Part shown: in pieces, positions 47,092 through 57,648 of the stretch
How positions within the stretch are numbered: the stretch's first letter is position 1
Layout of the letters: the number at the start of each line of letters is the position of its first letter
Assembly: GCA_028641055.1 (NCBI GenBank)
Contig: CM054061.1
Location: 118,717,712 to 118,781,711, forward strand
Length of the DNA: 64,000 nt
Source: Alopecurus myosuroides
Lineage: Eukaryota > Streptophyta > Magnoliopsida > Poales > Poaceae
Reading direction: 5' to 3'
The notes under the pieces: model-generated
Seen by the model: the letters and a program-made list of their open reading frames with translations, nothing else
Database searches by the model: none
Told to the model about the DNA's origin: nothing
Position numbers and translations under genes: made by a program

Positions 47092-48374
47092 CCATTGCTC
47101 GTCTTGAATCTATTCGCATCTTACTTGCATATGCCTCTCATCACAACTTTAAATTGCAACAAATCGATGTTAAAAGTGCATTTTTGAATGGTCCCATCCA
47201 CGAGTTGGTTTATGTCAAGCAACCTCCGGGTTTCGAAGATCCCAACCACCCCGATCATGTCTACAAACTCGATAAGGCGCTATATGGGCTTAAACAAGCT
47301 CCACGTGCGTGGTACGAGCACCTTAAAGAGTTTTTGGTAGATCGTGGGTTCAATGTTGGTTTAATCGATCCCACCCTTTTCACCAAAAGGGTTGGAGGTG
47401 ACTTGTTCATATGCCAACTCTATGTGGATGATATCATCTTTGGTTCTACTAACATCGCATTCAATGATGAGTTTTGCAAGCTTATGACGGATAAATTCGA
47501 GATGTCAATGATGGGAGAATTAGAGTATTTTCTTGGCTTTGAGATCAAGCAACATCCCGAAGGCACATTCATCAAGCAAGCCAAGTATACTCAAGACATG
47601 CTCAAGCGCTTCAACATGCACGATGCCAAACCTATGAAGACTCCCATGTCCACGTCTATTGACTTGAAACCCGACCCGAATGGTAAAGAGGTAGATCAAA
47701 AGGTATACCGCTCCATGATTGGCTCTTTGCTCTACCTTTGTGCATCTAGACCCGATATTATGTATAGCGTTGGTAAATGTGCAAGGTTTCAAGCCTCCTC
47801 GAGACAAAGTCACTTTGAAGCGGTTAAGCGTATCTTTCGATATTTAGTTCATACCCCAAACTTCGGTCTTTGGTATCCCAAGGGTTCAAGCTTTCAGCTC
47901 ATTGGGTATTCGGATGCGGACTATGCGGGAGAGAAGACGGATAGGAAATCTACATCCGGAAGTTGTCAATTTCTTGGCCGCTCATTGGTATGTTGGTCTT
48001 CCAAGAAGCAAAACTGCATTGCACTCTCCACCACTGAGGCCGAATACATCTCCGCGGCGAGTTGTTGTGCTCAATTACTTTGGATGCGGCAAACATTGAG
48101 AGATTATGGTATCATCTTCGACAAAGTTCCTCTCTTGTGCGACAATGAGAGTGCCATCAAGATCGCCTACAATCCCGTTCTTCACTCCAGGACGAAGCAC
48201 ATTGAGATACGACATCACTTTATTCGGGATCATGTCGAGAAGGGTGATATTGACCTCTCCTATGTAGCAACCAAGGATCAACTCGCGGATATCTTCACGA
48301 AGGCCCTTGATGAACCAAGATTTCGGGGTTTGAGGAATGAACTAAATGTGATCGATGCGTCTAACTTCTCTTGA
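47092..48374 (+). pseudogene. Element S: reverse transcriptase remainder and RNase H
   Basis: Continuation of Copia pol after element X. Bases 47092-47096 (ccatt) are the right target copy. The open frame contains 'QQIDVKSAFLNGPIHE', 'YGLKQAPRAWYEHL', the catalytic YVDD at 47421-47432, 'GSLLYLCASRPDIMYSVG', then RNase H with 'YSDADYAG', 'ALSTTEAEYISAASC' and the 'DNESAIKIAYNPVLHSRTKH' segment. Pol ends at TGA 48372-48374. This half has no internal stop. Reverse transcriptase and RNase H make the double-stranded cDNA inside the particle. The open start at 47154 is not a biological start. Confidence 0.9.
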
Positions 48375-48729
48375 ACCCTTGCATGAGTACCTTCACTATA
48401 TGTGCTATCTAGTTTAGATGCAGGCATGGACATAGGGGGAGCGTAGCTCAACTCATGAACAAACACTCCACCTATCATGCGCAAAACAACCAAAACGTCA
48501 TGCATATCTAGTCAATTTGTGACTTATAGTGCTTAAAACGTGAGTTATACTTTTGAGTCCAAGATACATCTTCGCGGCTCCTTTGTATCACTCAAACACG
48601 GTGGCTTCGGCCACCAACCTTTTCTCTTGTATTTGTACTTGATGTGTTTTTATGTCTTCTTCGTGTTCGTGCGTTCGTTTGTGTTTTTCGTTTTTGGAGG
48701 CTCACGACTTGTTCCATCTTCCACAAATA
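48375..48729 (+). other. Element S: noncoding spacer after pol
   Basis: No gene seen. Contains a purine tract 'ataggggga' at 48432-48440, similar to the true tract at the 3' LTR, and a T/G-rich stretch leading into the palindrome array. Confidence 0.6.
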
Positions 48730-49060
48730 CTCGGATGGCGTGGGAACACCGGAAATTCCGGCCTAGGGCCCGGAATATTCCGGTCCTCAGACATTTGTCT
48801 CAGAAATTTTGCCCATTTCCGATGTGCCCGCTCACTGATGGCACACCGGAAATTTGAGCGGAAATTTCCGGGGACCCGGAATATTCCGCGCCTTAAGCCC
48901 CGGAAATTTCCGGGGTTCGATTTGGACTCGAATAATCCCCCAACTATCCAGCGTGCCCGCTTGCAGAAGGCACACCGGATATTTGGGCGGAATATTCCGG
49001 CCCAAATTTCCGGACCCCGGAATATCCGGACTTAATACCGGAATTTTCCGGTGCGGTTGG
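48730..49060 (+). promoter_or_regulatory. Element S: internal palindrome array (U3-like)
   Basis: At least nine copies of near-palindromes of the form ccggaa(a/t)(a/t)ttccgg or half-sites. They are mixed with two copies of tgcccgct..cag/ctga..ggcacaccgg, the counterpart of the tgcccgcgcacagag units in the LTR. The same arrangement precedes the TATA box in both LTRs. Its position just ahead of a TATA box and the third gene suggests an internal promoter. Confidence 0.6.
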
Positions 49061-49068
49061 TCTGGGGC

Positions 49069-49076
49069 TATATAAG
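49069..49076 (+). promoter_or_regulatory. Element S: internal TATA box
   Basis: TATATAAG in 'ggggctatataaggacg', 164 bases before the putative start codon at 49240, with a pyrimidine-rich leader between. Confidence 0.6.
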
Positions 49077-49239
49077 GACGACGGGAGGGAGCAGTTCCAG
49101 ATTGCTTCCCCCCCCCTCGCCTCCACTCGCCTCCAGCCGCCGCCACCGCCTCCGAGACCTCCGGGAGGCCCCTTCGCCTCCCCTCCTCGTCCTCTAATCA
49201 CCTTTTGCGGATCAAGAGACCGCACGTCCGTTCCTATTC

Positions 49240-49249
49240 ATGGATCCCG
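49240..49249 (+). CDS. Element S third gene, exon 1 (predicted)
   Basis: The ATG in 'ttcATGGATCCCG' is followed at once by a consensus donor (G|GTATGT, intron from 49250). Three full codons and the first base of a fourth are encoded. Removing 49250-49659 joins this to exon 2 in the correct phase. The exon is too short to be seen as an open frame by itself. It is predicted from splice signals only. Confidence 0.5.
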
Positions 49250-49659
49250 GTATGTGTCCGTTTTCTCCGTAATCTTGGGTTGATTAGATGATATGATCTC
49301 ATATCTAGTGTTCTTCATGGTATAGCACGGTTATTTGTTCACACAAGTATCACCTATTCTCTAGGCTTCATCTCTGTACTAGATTCCTCGTTCTAGATTC
49401 GTTATAGGCCCAGATTCAGATCTGGATTCGAAAATCCCGAAGGCCAGAAATTTCCGCCCCAGGACCGGAATTTCCGCACCCCGAAAATTTCCCCTGAGGC
49501 CGGAATTTCCGCCCTACGGAATTTCCGCACCCATGACCGGAATTTCCGGCCTGTACTGAATCTTGAACAGAGATCCACTTTCTCCATTTCCACAACTCGT
49601 GAGCCCCCGCTTTTTATTCTTGTTTGGTTTTCTTTGCATCTCTTCTGCTTTCCTCGCAG
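49250..49659 (+). other. Element S third gene, predicted intron (410 nt)
   Basis: Starts GTATGTG and ends in a long pyrimidine tract, 'ctttcctcgcag'. It contains another cluster of palindromic half-sites (ccggaatttccg, 49445-49550). In-frame codons run partly through it from 49563, which is why an unspliced reading seems to start there. Confidence 0.5.
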
Positions 49660-51104
49660 ATGGCTCAAGATCTAGGCCCGGCAAGCTGCTCAGTTCCCGC
49701 AAGCGACTCCGTCACCTGAGAGAAAATGAGGAGGGGACCTATGTGGATGAGAATGAGACTCGCCACCGTGCGAGGGATGCTGAGAAGGAATATGAGCGCC
49801 AACGTGATGCTGACAGGGCTGCTCGCAAAGCTGGGAAGCAGCTAGGGAAATCTGCTATGAACCTGGCCACCATGTCCATCCCCGAGTTCAAGGCATGGCG
49901 GGGCAAGGCCTGGTACACTGAGGGTCCTCAAGACCCCACTATTGATTCCTGCTTCTGGCACGTTGAGCAGGAGACCCTTTTCAAGCAAGTGTACACTGTC
50001 ATGAGCAAGCCGGTGTGCCCAATGAAGGTTATCAACTTCACTCATCTGGCTGCCAATCCTGCCTACTTCAGCAACTCAGTCCAGTTGGCTGAACTCCTTG
50101 GTCTCTGCCCTCTTATGGAGACTAGATGCTCCTACAACACCACATTCATCCAGCAGTTCTTTGCCACTCTTGTCATTGATGATTCTGAGGAGATTGGGAT
50201 GTCTTGGATCTCTGGCCCCCACTTGCTCACCGCCAACTTCCATGACTTTGCTACTGTGCTCGGGTACCCCTTTGCTGGCCTCAACACTCCCCAGGGTCAC
50301 CACATGCATATTCACGGGGTTGAGTATGAGAAGAACAGGCTGGCTGAGTTGTATGGTTCCACAGGTGTGATTGGCTCGGCCAAAGGACTTTATCCCATAT
50401 ATGATATCCTGCTGCGTATGTTCAGGGAGTCTATTGCCCCAAGTGGTGGCAATAATGATGCTATTCGTGGTGGCTTGGTCAACCTCATGTACCACGCCTA
50501 CCTGACCTTCACTGAGGGTGACATGGATGACCTGGAGGCCCACAAGGTTGATGTGATGGATTTCATCTTCAATGAGATCCACTTTGCTCTCTTCCACCGT
50601 AAAGTGCCCCCATATGCCCCGTACATCATGAAGCTCATCAAAGCTCTCTATCCCGAGGCACTCCGTGAGGACCTGGAGCTGGACTGTGAGGACCACAAGG
50701 ATGTTACTCTATACAAGAAGGCAGCTCACACACAGCAGGCTGCACATGATGTGGGTGCCACAGGTCAAGGCCACCGTGATCCTCGCATGCGTCCTCCTCC
50801 CCCTGGCAAGAAGAAGCGCTCATGGCTTGTTCGCGCAATTGAGAAGGTGTTGTGCATGAATGTGTGCCTCCACAAGGAGAACTACATCGCCTATGTGGAG
50901 CGCCGCAGCATCCTCGAGAACCAGCATCACATCATGACTGCTCTTGGTGCTCCCAATGTGCCACCACTTCCTCCTCCCAGGATTGCCTACAAGAACTGGA
51001 ACAACCGCGATGTTGACTGGGATATCGGTGTGGATGATGATGAGGACATGGAGGATGTCACCGAGGATGAAGAGGAAGAGGAAGACGAGGACACCCAGGC
51101 CTAG
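49660..51104 (+). CDS. Element S third gene, exon 2 (env-position protein)
   Basis: About 480 codons without a stop, in the position where some Sireviruses carry an envelope-like gene. The product starts with a basic, Arg/Glu-rich helical segment, then a globular region (about 110 to 390 from the start of the unspliced frame) with 'FIQQFFATLVIDDSEEIGMS', 'SGPHLLTANFHDFATVLGYP' and 'GGLVNLMYHAYLTF'. A proline/lysine hinge follows, and the tail is strongly acidic (DDDEDMEDVTEDEEEEE). I see no signal peptide, no membrane segment and no furin-type site, so an envelope function is not supported. The 'FFATLVID...LLTANFHDFATVLGYP' pattern loosely recalls the Athila ORF-1 type of plant retroelement protein; that is inference. 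The frame is fully open although gag and pol of the same element are broken. Confidence 0.7.
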
Positions 51105-51408
51105 AGTTTGCTCCATGGGACGTAGCTCTCTCTTTTCTCTTGTTGGTGTCCTGATGCCAAAGGGGGAGAAGATCTAGATGATCGCGGGGATTTGCTTGGG
51201 TGGGTTTCGTTCTTTATTTGCCTGTTTTTACCATCTCGTGTGTCTTTTCGAACTTCGTTCTATCGTACTCGTTATTCGTTGGTGAACTATTATTATTAGG
51301 AGGCATGTCTCCTATATATGCTATCTGTGATGTTTTTCATATCTTGCACTGTTAGTTTAAATCCCTGCAAATACCCGTGTTGTCATCATTCACCAAAAAG
51401 GGGGAGAT
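51105..51408 (+). other. Element S: 3' untranslated region with purine tracts
   Basis: Noncoding. An extra tract aaagggggag lies at 51159-51168, and the tract next to the LTR is aaaaagggggagat at 51395-51408. Together with 48432-48440 this makes three similar tracts, a trait reported for Sireviruses. Confidence 0.65.
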
Positions 51409-52809
51409 TGAAAGCTCATGATCCCTCTAATGATTTTGGTGATGATGATAACACGGGTATCCTCTATCTAACAGTGTTGTTTTAGACTGTGCAGCTATTA
51501 TCTCAGATGATTATTGTTATATTCTTGACGGAAGATCAAAGAGAAGACCTACACTCTGGATTAACTGCCACCGGATTTTTCAGTACGCAGCCCGGAAATT
51601 CCGGTGTCTTTGGGGCGGAATATCCGGCCCTAGCCCCGGAATATTCCGGGCCTCTTCTGGCATCTCTAAAAACGACTAAGTGTTTTCACTGCCCGCGCAT
51701 AGAAGCCAGGGCGGAAATTTGCCACGGAAATTTCCGGTGCAAAAATCCGGCCCTCTGGGACTTAGCAGAAATTGGAGCACTCTCAGCTGCCCGCGCACAG
51801 AGATGGGGGCGGAAATTCTGTCCGGAAATTTCCGGGCCCGAACATTTCAATTATCCGCCCCCCGGATATTCCAATATTCCGGTCTTCTGGTCCTTAGCCA
51901 TTTTCGTCAACGAGCTGGTGCCCGCGCGCAGAGAGGGGGGCGGAGTATTGGGGCGGAAATTTCCGCCCCCGGATATTTCAAAAATCCGCCCCCCGGACTA
52001 TTCAAAATTCCGGCCCAGGCAGACCGGAAATTTCCGGTGCTTACACCGGAATATTCCGATCCTACAGGACTGCAACGGTCAGAAATTGGAGGAGCCTATA
52101 AATAGTTGTATTCTTCCTCTAGATAGGCAGCTCGTCCATTCCTCTCTCTCCTCCATTGTTGTAGAGCTCAAAACGCCCCGATCTCCCTCCTCCTCCAACC
52201 AAACTCGATGCCCTTCAAGGATCTCATGGAGGAGGACTAGATCTACCTTTCCACCAAGCCAAAACGTGTGTACCCACACCACAACTCTTGGGATCTTGTA
52301 ATCTCTTGGTTGCCTTGTCATCCAAGGGAAACCCTAGTGCTTGTAGCTTCCACCTTGTAGCAAGAAGCTTCGATTGTTGAGAGCCTCCATCTCAGTTGTG
52401 GAGTAGCCTCAATCCCTTGTAAAGGTTTGGTCAACGCCTTCAAGTCGACCTCATAGTGGAAACGAGAATCTCCCTCACCGGAGAAGCTCAAGGAGAACAA
52501 GGTGTGCACATCTGTGCTATTGAGGAGCGCCTAGGTGGCTCCCCACCTCTCCAACGTAGACGTACTTCTTTTCAGAAGGAACTACGGGAAACATATCCTT
52601 GTCTCCGTGTTTTTCACTTGTTGTTATCTTGTACCGTTCCTTTATTTCCGCTGCTACTTGTTCCGTACCACCTAGGGTATTCACTTAGTTGCACATTTAG
52701 GTAATCAAGTATTTACTTTCTTAAAGCCCCCATTAAAAGTGAAAAAGAAGTAAAATTTGTAGGTCACCTATTCACCCCCCCCCCTCTAGTTGACCATATT
52801 GCACTTTCA
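51409..52809 (+). repeat. Element S: 3' LTR (1401 bp)
   Basis: The partner of 11350-12755, TGAAAG...CTTTCA, with about 1-2% differences in stretches compared. TATAAATA at 52097-52104. It is followed by the right target copy gttgt (52810-52814). Confidence 0.95.
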
Positions 52810-54523
52810 GTTGTGCCGTTCGAAAGTGTGTATCTCGCAATACTCGGACGTCCAGTTTTCGCCAAATTCATGGCAAGATCATGTTATATTTATAACAAAC
52901 TGAAAATGCCGGGGCCAAAAGGAGGAGTAATCACCATAAAGGGAGACTTCAAATTGGCGAACGAGCTGGAAAAAGAAAACGCACTTTGCGCAGAAAAAGT
53001 GATAGCAAAGGAAGAATTGAAGGAGCTGGCAAAAGAAGTATCGCCGGCAGAAATGCCGGCAGAAAAAGTAAGCCCGAAGCCGGCAGACAGCTTCAAAGCT
53101 TCCGAGAATACAAGACAGGTTATCCTAGATCCTAAAGATCCTACAAAGTTTGTCGTAGTAGGAACTAGAATGACCGACAAATAGGAAAGCAAGCTCATCA
53201 AGTTCCTCCGTGAGAACTGGGAAATTTTCGCATGGTGTCCAGTGGACATGCCAGGCGTACCCAGGGAACTTGCTGAGCACCAACTTAAGGTGATTTCAGG
53301 ATCCAAACCCGTAAAACAAGGTCTCCGTCGATTTGACGGAAGAAGACGGAAGGCTATTGGCAAAGAAATTATCCGGCTATTGGCAGCTGATTTTATCCGG
53401 GAAGTCATACATACTGAATGGTCTATAAACCCAGTATTAGTCCCGAAGAAAGATAGTACCGTTCTTAGGATGTGTACAGATTACACTGGCCTGAACAAAT
53501 TGTGTCCAAAAGATAGATTTGCGTTACCGCGAATTGATCAAATAATAGATGCCACTGCTGGCTCTGACCTTTTATGCTTTTTGGACGCTTATTCCGGGTA
53601 TCATCAAATACGCATGAAGGAAGAAGATCAAATCAAAACTTCCTTCATAACCCCGTATGGAACGTACAACTACATAACCATGCCTTTTGGCCTGAAGAAC
53701 GCAGGCGCAACTTACCAGCGTTGCATGCAACGATGTTTGCATAGTCAGATTGGCAAACATGTTCATGTTTACATGGACGACATTACCGTCGTTTCCAAGG
53801 AAAAGGACACACTCCTTGAAGATTTGCGAGAAACCTTCGAAAATTTCCGCACTTATAAGATGAAGTTGAATCCATTAAAGTGCGTATTCGGGGTTCCCTA
53901 CGGAAAACTTTTAGGTTTCATCGTTTCTCACAGAGGAATAGAAGTAAACCCGGAAAAGATCAAGGCAATTCTAAACATCTCAAGGCCTACGTGCGTGAAA
54001 CATGTACAAAGATTAATGGGTTATGCAGCTGCCGTCAGCAGGTTTATTAGCCGGCTAGGAGACAAAGCTTTGTCATTGTACAAATTGTTGAAGAAATCCG
54101 AAAAATTTGTGTGGACAGAAGAAGCAGATGCAGCATTAACCCAGCTAAAAGAAACCTTGATGAAAGCTCCGATTTTGGCATCCCCAAAAGACGAAGAACC
54201 CATTCTATTGTACCTCACAGATACAAACCGGGTTATCAGCGCAGTATTAGTTGTGGAAAGGCGGAAAGACGACCAAAGCATATCAGATCAACATCCGGTG
54301 TATTATGTAAGCGAAGTTTTTTCCGAGTCCAAACAAAGGTACCCACACTATCAAAAACTGGCATATGGCGTATTTTTCGCATCTCGAAAACTTCGTCATT
54401 ATTTCCAAGGACATTCCATAACAGTGGTATGCAAAGCACCACTAGGGGATATAATCAACAATGCGGACGCAACAGGCCGAGTAGCCAAATAGGGCATCGA
54501 GTTGGTTGCGTTCGACATTAAGT
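52810..54523 (+). pseudogene. Element B: protease tail, reverse transcriptase and RNase H
   Basis: Element B resumes after S. 52813-53184 holds the protease tail ('LAILGRPVFAKFMA') and the Lys/Glu-rich linker and ends in TAG (53182-53184), the same stop seen in element A. 53185-54492 is open after that: 'ENWEIFAW', reverse transcriptase with 'LDAYSGYHQIRM', 'FGLKNAGATYQR' and YMDD at 53770-53781, then RNase H ('VYYVSEVFSESKQRYPHYQK'). A TAG at 54490-54492 stands where A has TGG. At 54523/54524 the element is cut by a CACTA transposon. The archaeal-type RNase H and integrase would lie beyond the window. Confidence 0.85.
54521..54523 (+). repeat. Target site of the CACTA element (left)
   Basis: agt, the expected 3-bp site. 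Element A shows the uninterrupted reading 'ttcgacattaagtaccaac'. Confidence 0.7.
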
Positions 54524-54589
54524 CACTGGTAGAAAATAGGCCTTCCATACGCCCCCATTAGTCCCCAAAATAATCGAACCGCAAAAAAA

Positions 54590-54780
54590 GGGGGTCTTTA
54601 GTCGCGGTTCGGGAGGAGACCCGCGACCAACTATCTGGGCCCAGCGCGCTGGGTCGACAGCTGGCGGACGGGAGGGGCTTTAGTCCCGGTTGGCCAGGCC
54701 AACCGGGACTAAAGGTCCTCAGGCTGGCCCAAAGGCCTTTAGTCGCGGTTGGCCAGGCCAACCAGGACTAAAGGACCATC
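54590..54780 (+). repeat. Subterminal inverted repeats of the CACTA element
   Basis: Four to five copies of 'tttagtc.cggtt(ggccaggc)' and their reverse complements, forming stems. In CACTA elements these are binding sites for the accessory transposase. Confidence 0.75.
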
Positions 54781-55084
54781 CCTATATAGGACTCAGCTCA
54801 CTTCCCTTAGCCATATTTGGTGTCACTTCTATTCACAATATTCACAAGGGGGTGGTGGGTTTGATTTTGGTTCCTCCTATGCACACAAGGTGTTCGATGA
54901 AATGCCCGAGAGCATGAAACAAACATGATATGAAGTGTCCAAGCCACACTTGAGCTTTCTCATTTATTTTTCCTCCGCGATCGCGGTTAGCCACTTGAAC
55001 CTTTCATGATTTGTATTATTTCTAGCTAGTTAGTTTAACAAATGCATGATGGTTAATTATATACTTTATATAATAATAATGCAG

Positions 55085-55991
55085 ATGAATCGGCAATGGA
55101 TGTACGGTAACCGACTCTCCGGCGAGTTCACTACGGGTTTTAAAGATTTCCTCGCAGTGGCAAATGCGAACAAGCAGCGAGGTTTTATTATCTGTCCATG
55201 TGCTTTCTGTAAGAATCAGAAGGGTTACTCCTCCTCAAGATATGTTCACATGCACCTGCTTCGGCACGGTTTCATGCCAAGCTATAATCGTTGGACCAAG
55301 CATGGAGAAAGAGGGGTTAGAATGGAAGAAGATGAAGAAGGGGATGATATCGATGACAAATATCATGAGGCTTTCGGTGATACTTTCATGGAGGATGATG
55401 CTAAAGGTGGGGAAGGGTTAGGTGAAGGTGAAGAAGAGGCACATGATAATCCCACTGATGATCTTGGTCAGACCATTGCTGATGCACGGAGACGCTGCGA
55501 AACTGACAAGGAGAGGGAGAATTTGGATCGCATGTTAGAGGATCACACGAAGTCACTGTACCCAGGATGCGACAATAGTCTGAAAAAGCTGGGCTGCACA
55601 CTGGATTTGCTAAAATGGAAGGCACAGGAAGGTGTAGCTGACTCATCATTTGAAAATCTGCTGAAAATATTGAAGAATATGTTTCCGAAGAATAACGAGT
55701 TGCCCGCCAGTACGTACGAAGCAAAGAAGGTTGTCTGCCCTCTAGGTTTAGAGGTTCTGAAGATACATGCATGCATTAACGACTGCATCCTCTAACGCGG
55801 TGAATACGAGAATTTGAATGAATGCCCTGTATGTACTGCATTGCGTTATAAGATCAGAGGCGATGACCCTGGTGACGATGTTGAGGGCGAGAAACCCAGG
55901 AAGAGGGTCACCGCCAAGGTGATGTGGTATTCTCCTATAATACCACGGTTGAAACGTCTGTTCAGGAACAAAGAGCATGCCAAGTTGTTGC
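55085..55991 (+). pseudogene. CACTA transposase (TNP2-like), N-terminal part
   Basis: I chose ATG 55085 (gcagATGAATCGG) rather than 55046 because the extra residues are hydrophobic AT-rich leader, and TNP2 proteins typically start just before a 'WMY' motif. The transposase-associated domain follows: 'WMYGNRLSGEFTTGFKDFL', cysteines in 'CPCAFCKNQKGYS', 'HLLRHGFMPSYNRWTKHGE'. Then come an acidic region and 'CINDCIL'. A TAA at 55793-55795 breaks the frame, which continues in phase with 'ENLNECPVCTALRYK' to the BARE insertion at 55991. TNP2 cuts and moves the element; the catalytic part is outside or lost. Confidence 0.85.
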
Positions 55992-57648
55992 TGAAGGGGT
56001 CGTTGCATAGAAAACAAAAAATTTCCTACACTATAGACACCCGAAAGGCCAAGATCTAATCTAGGAGACGAAGTGCAACGGGCAACAAGAGGGTTAAGGA
56101 GAACACATACCCTCGAAGACTCAAAGTGGTACGATATCAAATCTCGTTGTTGGCGTAGTCGTACTCACACCGATCCCGATAGCGAGAAGATGGGCACCGC
56201 AATCCGGCGGTGCATCCGTGATCGGTCACACGTACGGTCGATGACGACCTCCGTTCCCTCGTTCCAGCGGGGCGCGGAAGTAGAGGATCCCTCGGAACTC
56301 CAGCAGCACGACGACGTGGTGGTGGTGGTGAAGAATCCCACGGTGAGGGCTTCGCCAAGCTGGAGACCATGAAATGGAGCAGCGGGTGGAGGGAAAGGGA
56401 AGTGGCCAAGTGTGTGGAGGAGGGAGAGCTCTCACCCTCCTTTTATAGGAGAGGGGGGAGGCAGCCCAAGGGGGGTGCGGCCAGCCCATGGGTGTGCCCC
56501 CACCTCTTCCCTCATCATGTGAGTGGACACTCCACTCACACCCACTCATTTCCCCATTATTTCCCACTTGGAAAATCCAAAGGTTTTCTTTTAATAAATA
56601 AATAAAACCTTTTTATTTCTTTATTTCAGCATTTGTTAATTCTATTAACAAACTTTTGCATATAGCACCTCGAATCATTTGTTAATTCTATTAACAACCA
56701 TTCGATGAAAAACCCCTTGAACTATTTCAATTTTCCCCGAAACAATTTCGGTGCTGCCCAAAATATTCTTCGATATTCCGTATCGTCTCAAACGCGTCAT
56801 CGAACCTTAAGTGTGTCACCCTACGGTTCGCGAATAAGATAGACATGATCGAGACTCCTCTCCGATCAATAATCAACAACGGGATCTGGAGATCCGTGAT
56901 GACTCCTATATATTCAACGATGACTCTCGTGATCGTGTGAACCAACAACGCCGTGAACTATTCCCTTTGTCTCGCGATATTTTACTTGTCCGAGATTCGA
57001 TCATTGGTATCAACCATACCTTGTTCAATCTCGTTACCGACAAGTACTCTTTTCTCGTTCCCGTGATATAACATCCTTTGTGATCATATCACGTGCTTGC
57101 AAGCGGTTTCGATGTGATATCACCGAGAGGGCCCAGAGTATATCTCTCCGTCATTTGGATGGACAAATCCCACTCTTGATCCATGATCCTCAACTAATAC
57201 TTTCCGAATACTTAACGACACCTTTATAGTCACCCTGTTATGGTGTGACGTTTGATGCCATCAAAGCACTCTTCGAATATCAGCGATTGACATGATCTCA
57301 TGGTCTAAGGAATAAATTACTTCGTATGTTTGATATAACAATGTAAACTAAATGACTTGATCGCATTGCTATATTCTCTTTGGGTATATGTTCATCACAT
57401 CATTCTTCTAATGACATGACCCCGTTATTAATAACATCCAATGTTGATGATCAGGAAACCTTGATCATCTATTAATCAACGAGCTAGTTAAAAGAGAGGC
57501 TTTACTAGGAACCATTATTTGTTTATTAAGCACACATGTATCAACATTTCCGGTTAATACAATTCTAGCATGAGAAATAAACATTCACCATAAACAAGGA
57601 ATAAGATAATAACCATTTTATTAGTGCCTCTCGGGCATATTCCCTTCA
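55992..57648 (-). repeat. BARE-like element: 3' LTR (1657 bp)
   Basis: Matches 62719-64000 with about 2% differences in 56073-56372 versus 62800-63096. A TATA box (tataaaa on the minus strand, about 56442-56449) precedes a GC-rich leader. Short open frames here (for example 56226-56567) are repeated in the other LTR and are not genes. Confidence 0.9.

Larger units (their letters stand above)
54524..55991 (+). mobile_element. Caspar-like CACTA DNA transposon, 5' part
   Basis: Begins with the terminal inverted repeat CACTGGTAGAAAATAGG. A subterminal region (54590-54780) follows with inverted copies of tttagtc(c/g)cggtt and a hairpin at about 54679-54717, and then a TATA-like 'ctatatagg' at 54782-54790. 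54800-55084 is noncoding leader. The transposase gene starts at 55085 and is cut at 55991 by a BARE-like element. The 3' end lies outside the window. Termini and subterminal repeats match the Caspar group of grasses. Confidence 0.85.

Noticed and set aside
49660..51104. Calling the third gene of element S an envelope gene
   Set aside because: Position fits, but there is no signal peptide, transmembrane segment or cleavage site, and the tail is highly acidic. Kept as a protein of unknown function.
56226..56567. 113-codon minus-strand frame in the BARE-like LTR (repeated at 62953-63291)
   Set aside because: It is in the leader region of the LTR, is shared by both LTR copies, and is His/Pro/Gly-rich low-complexity sequence with no known domain.
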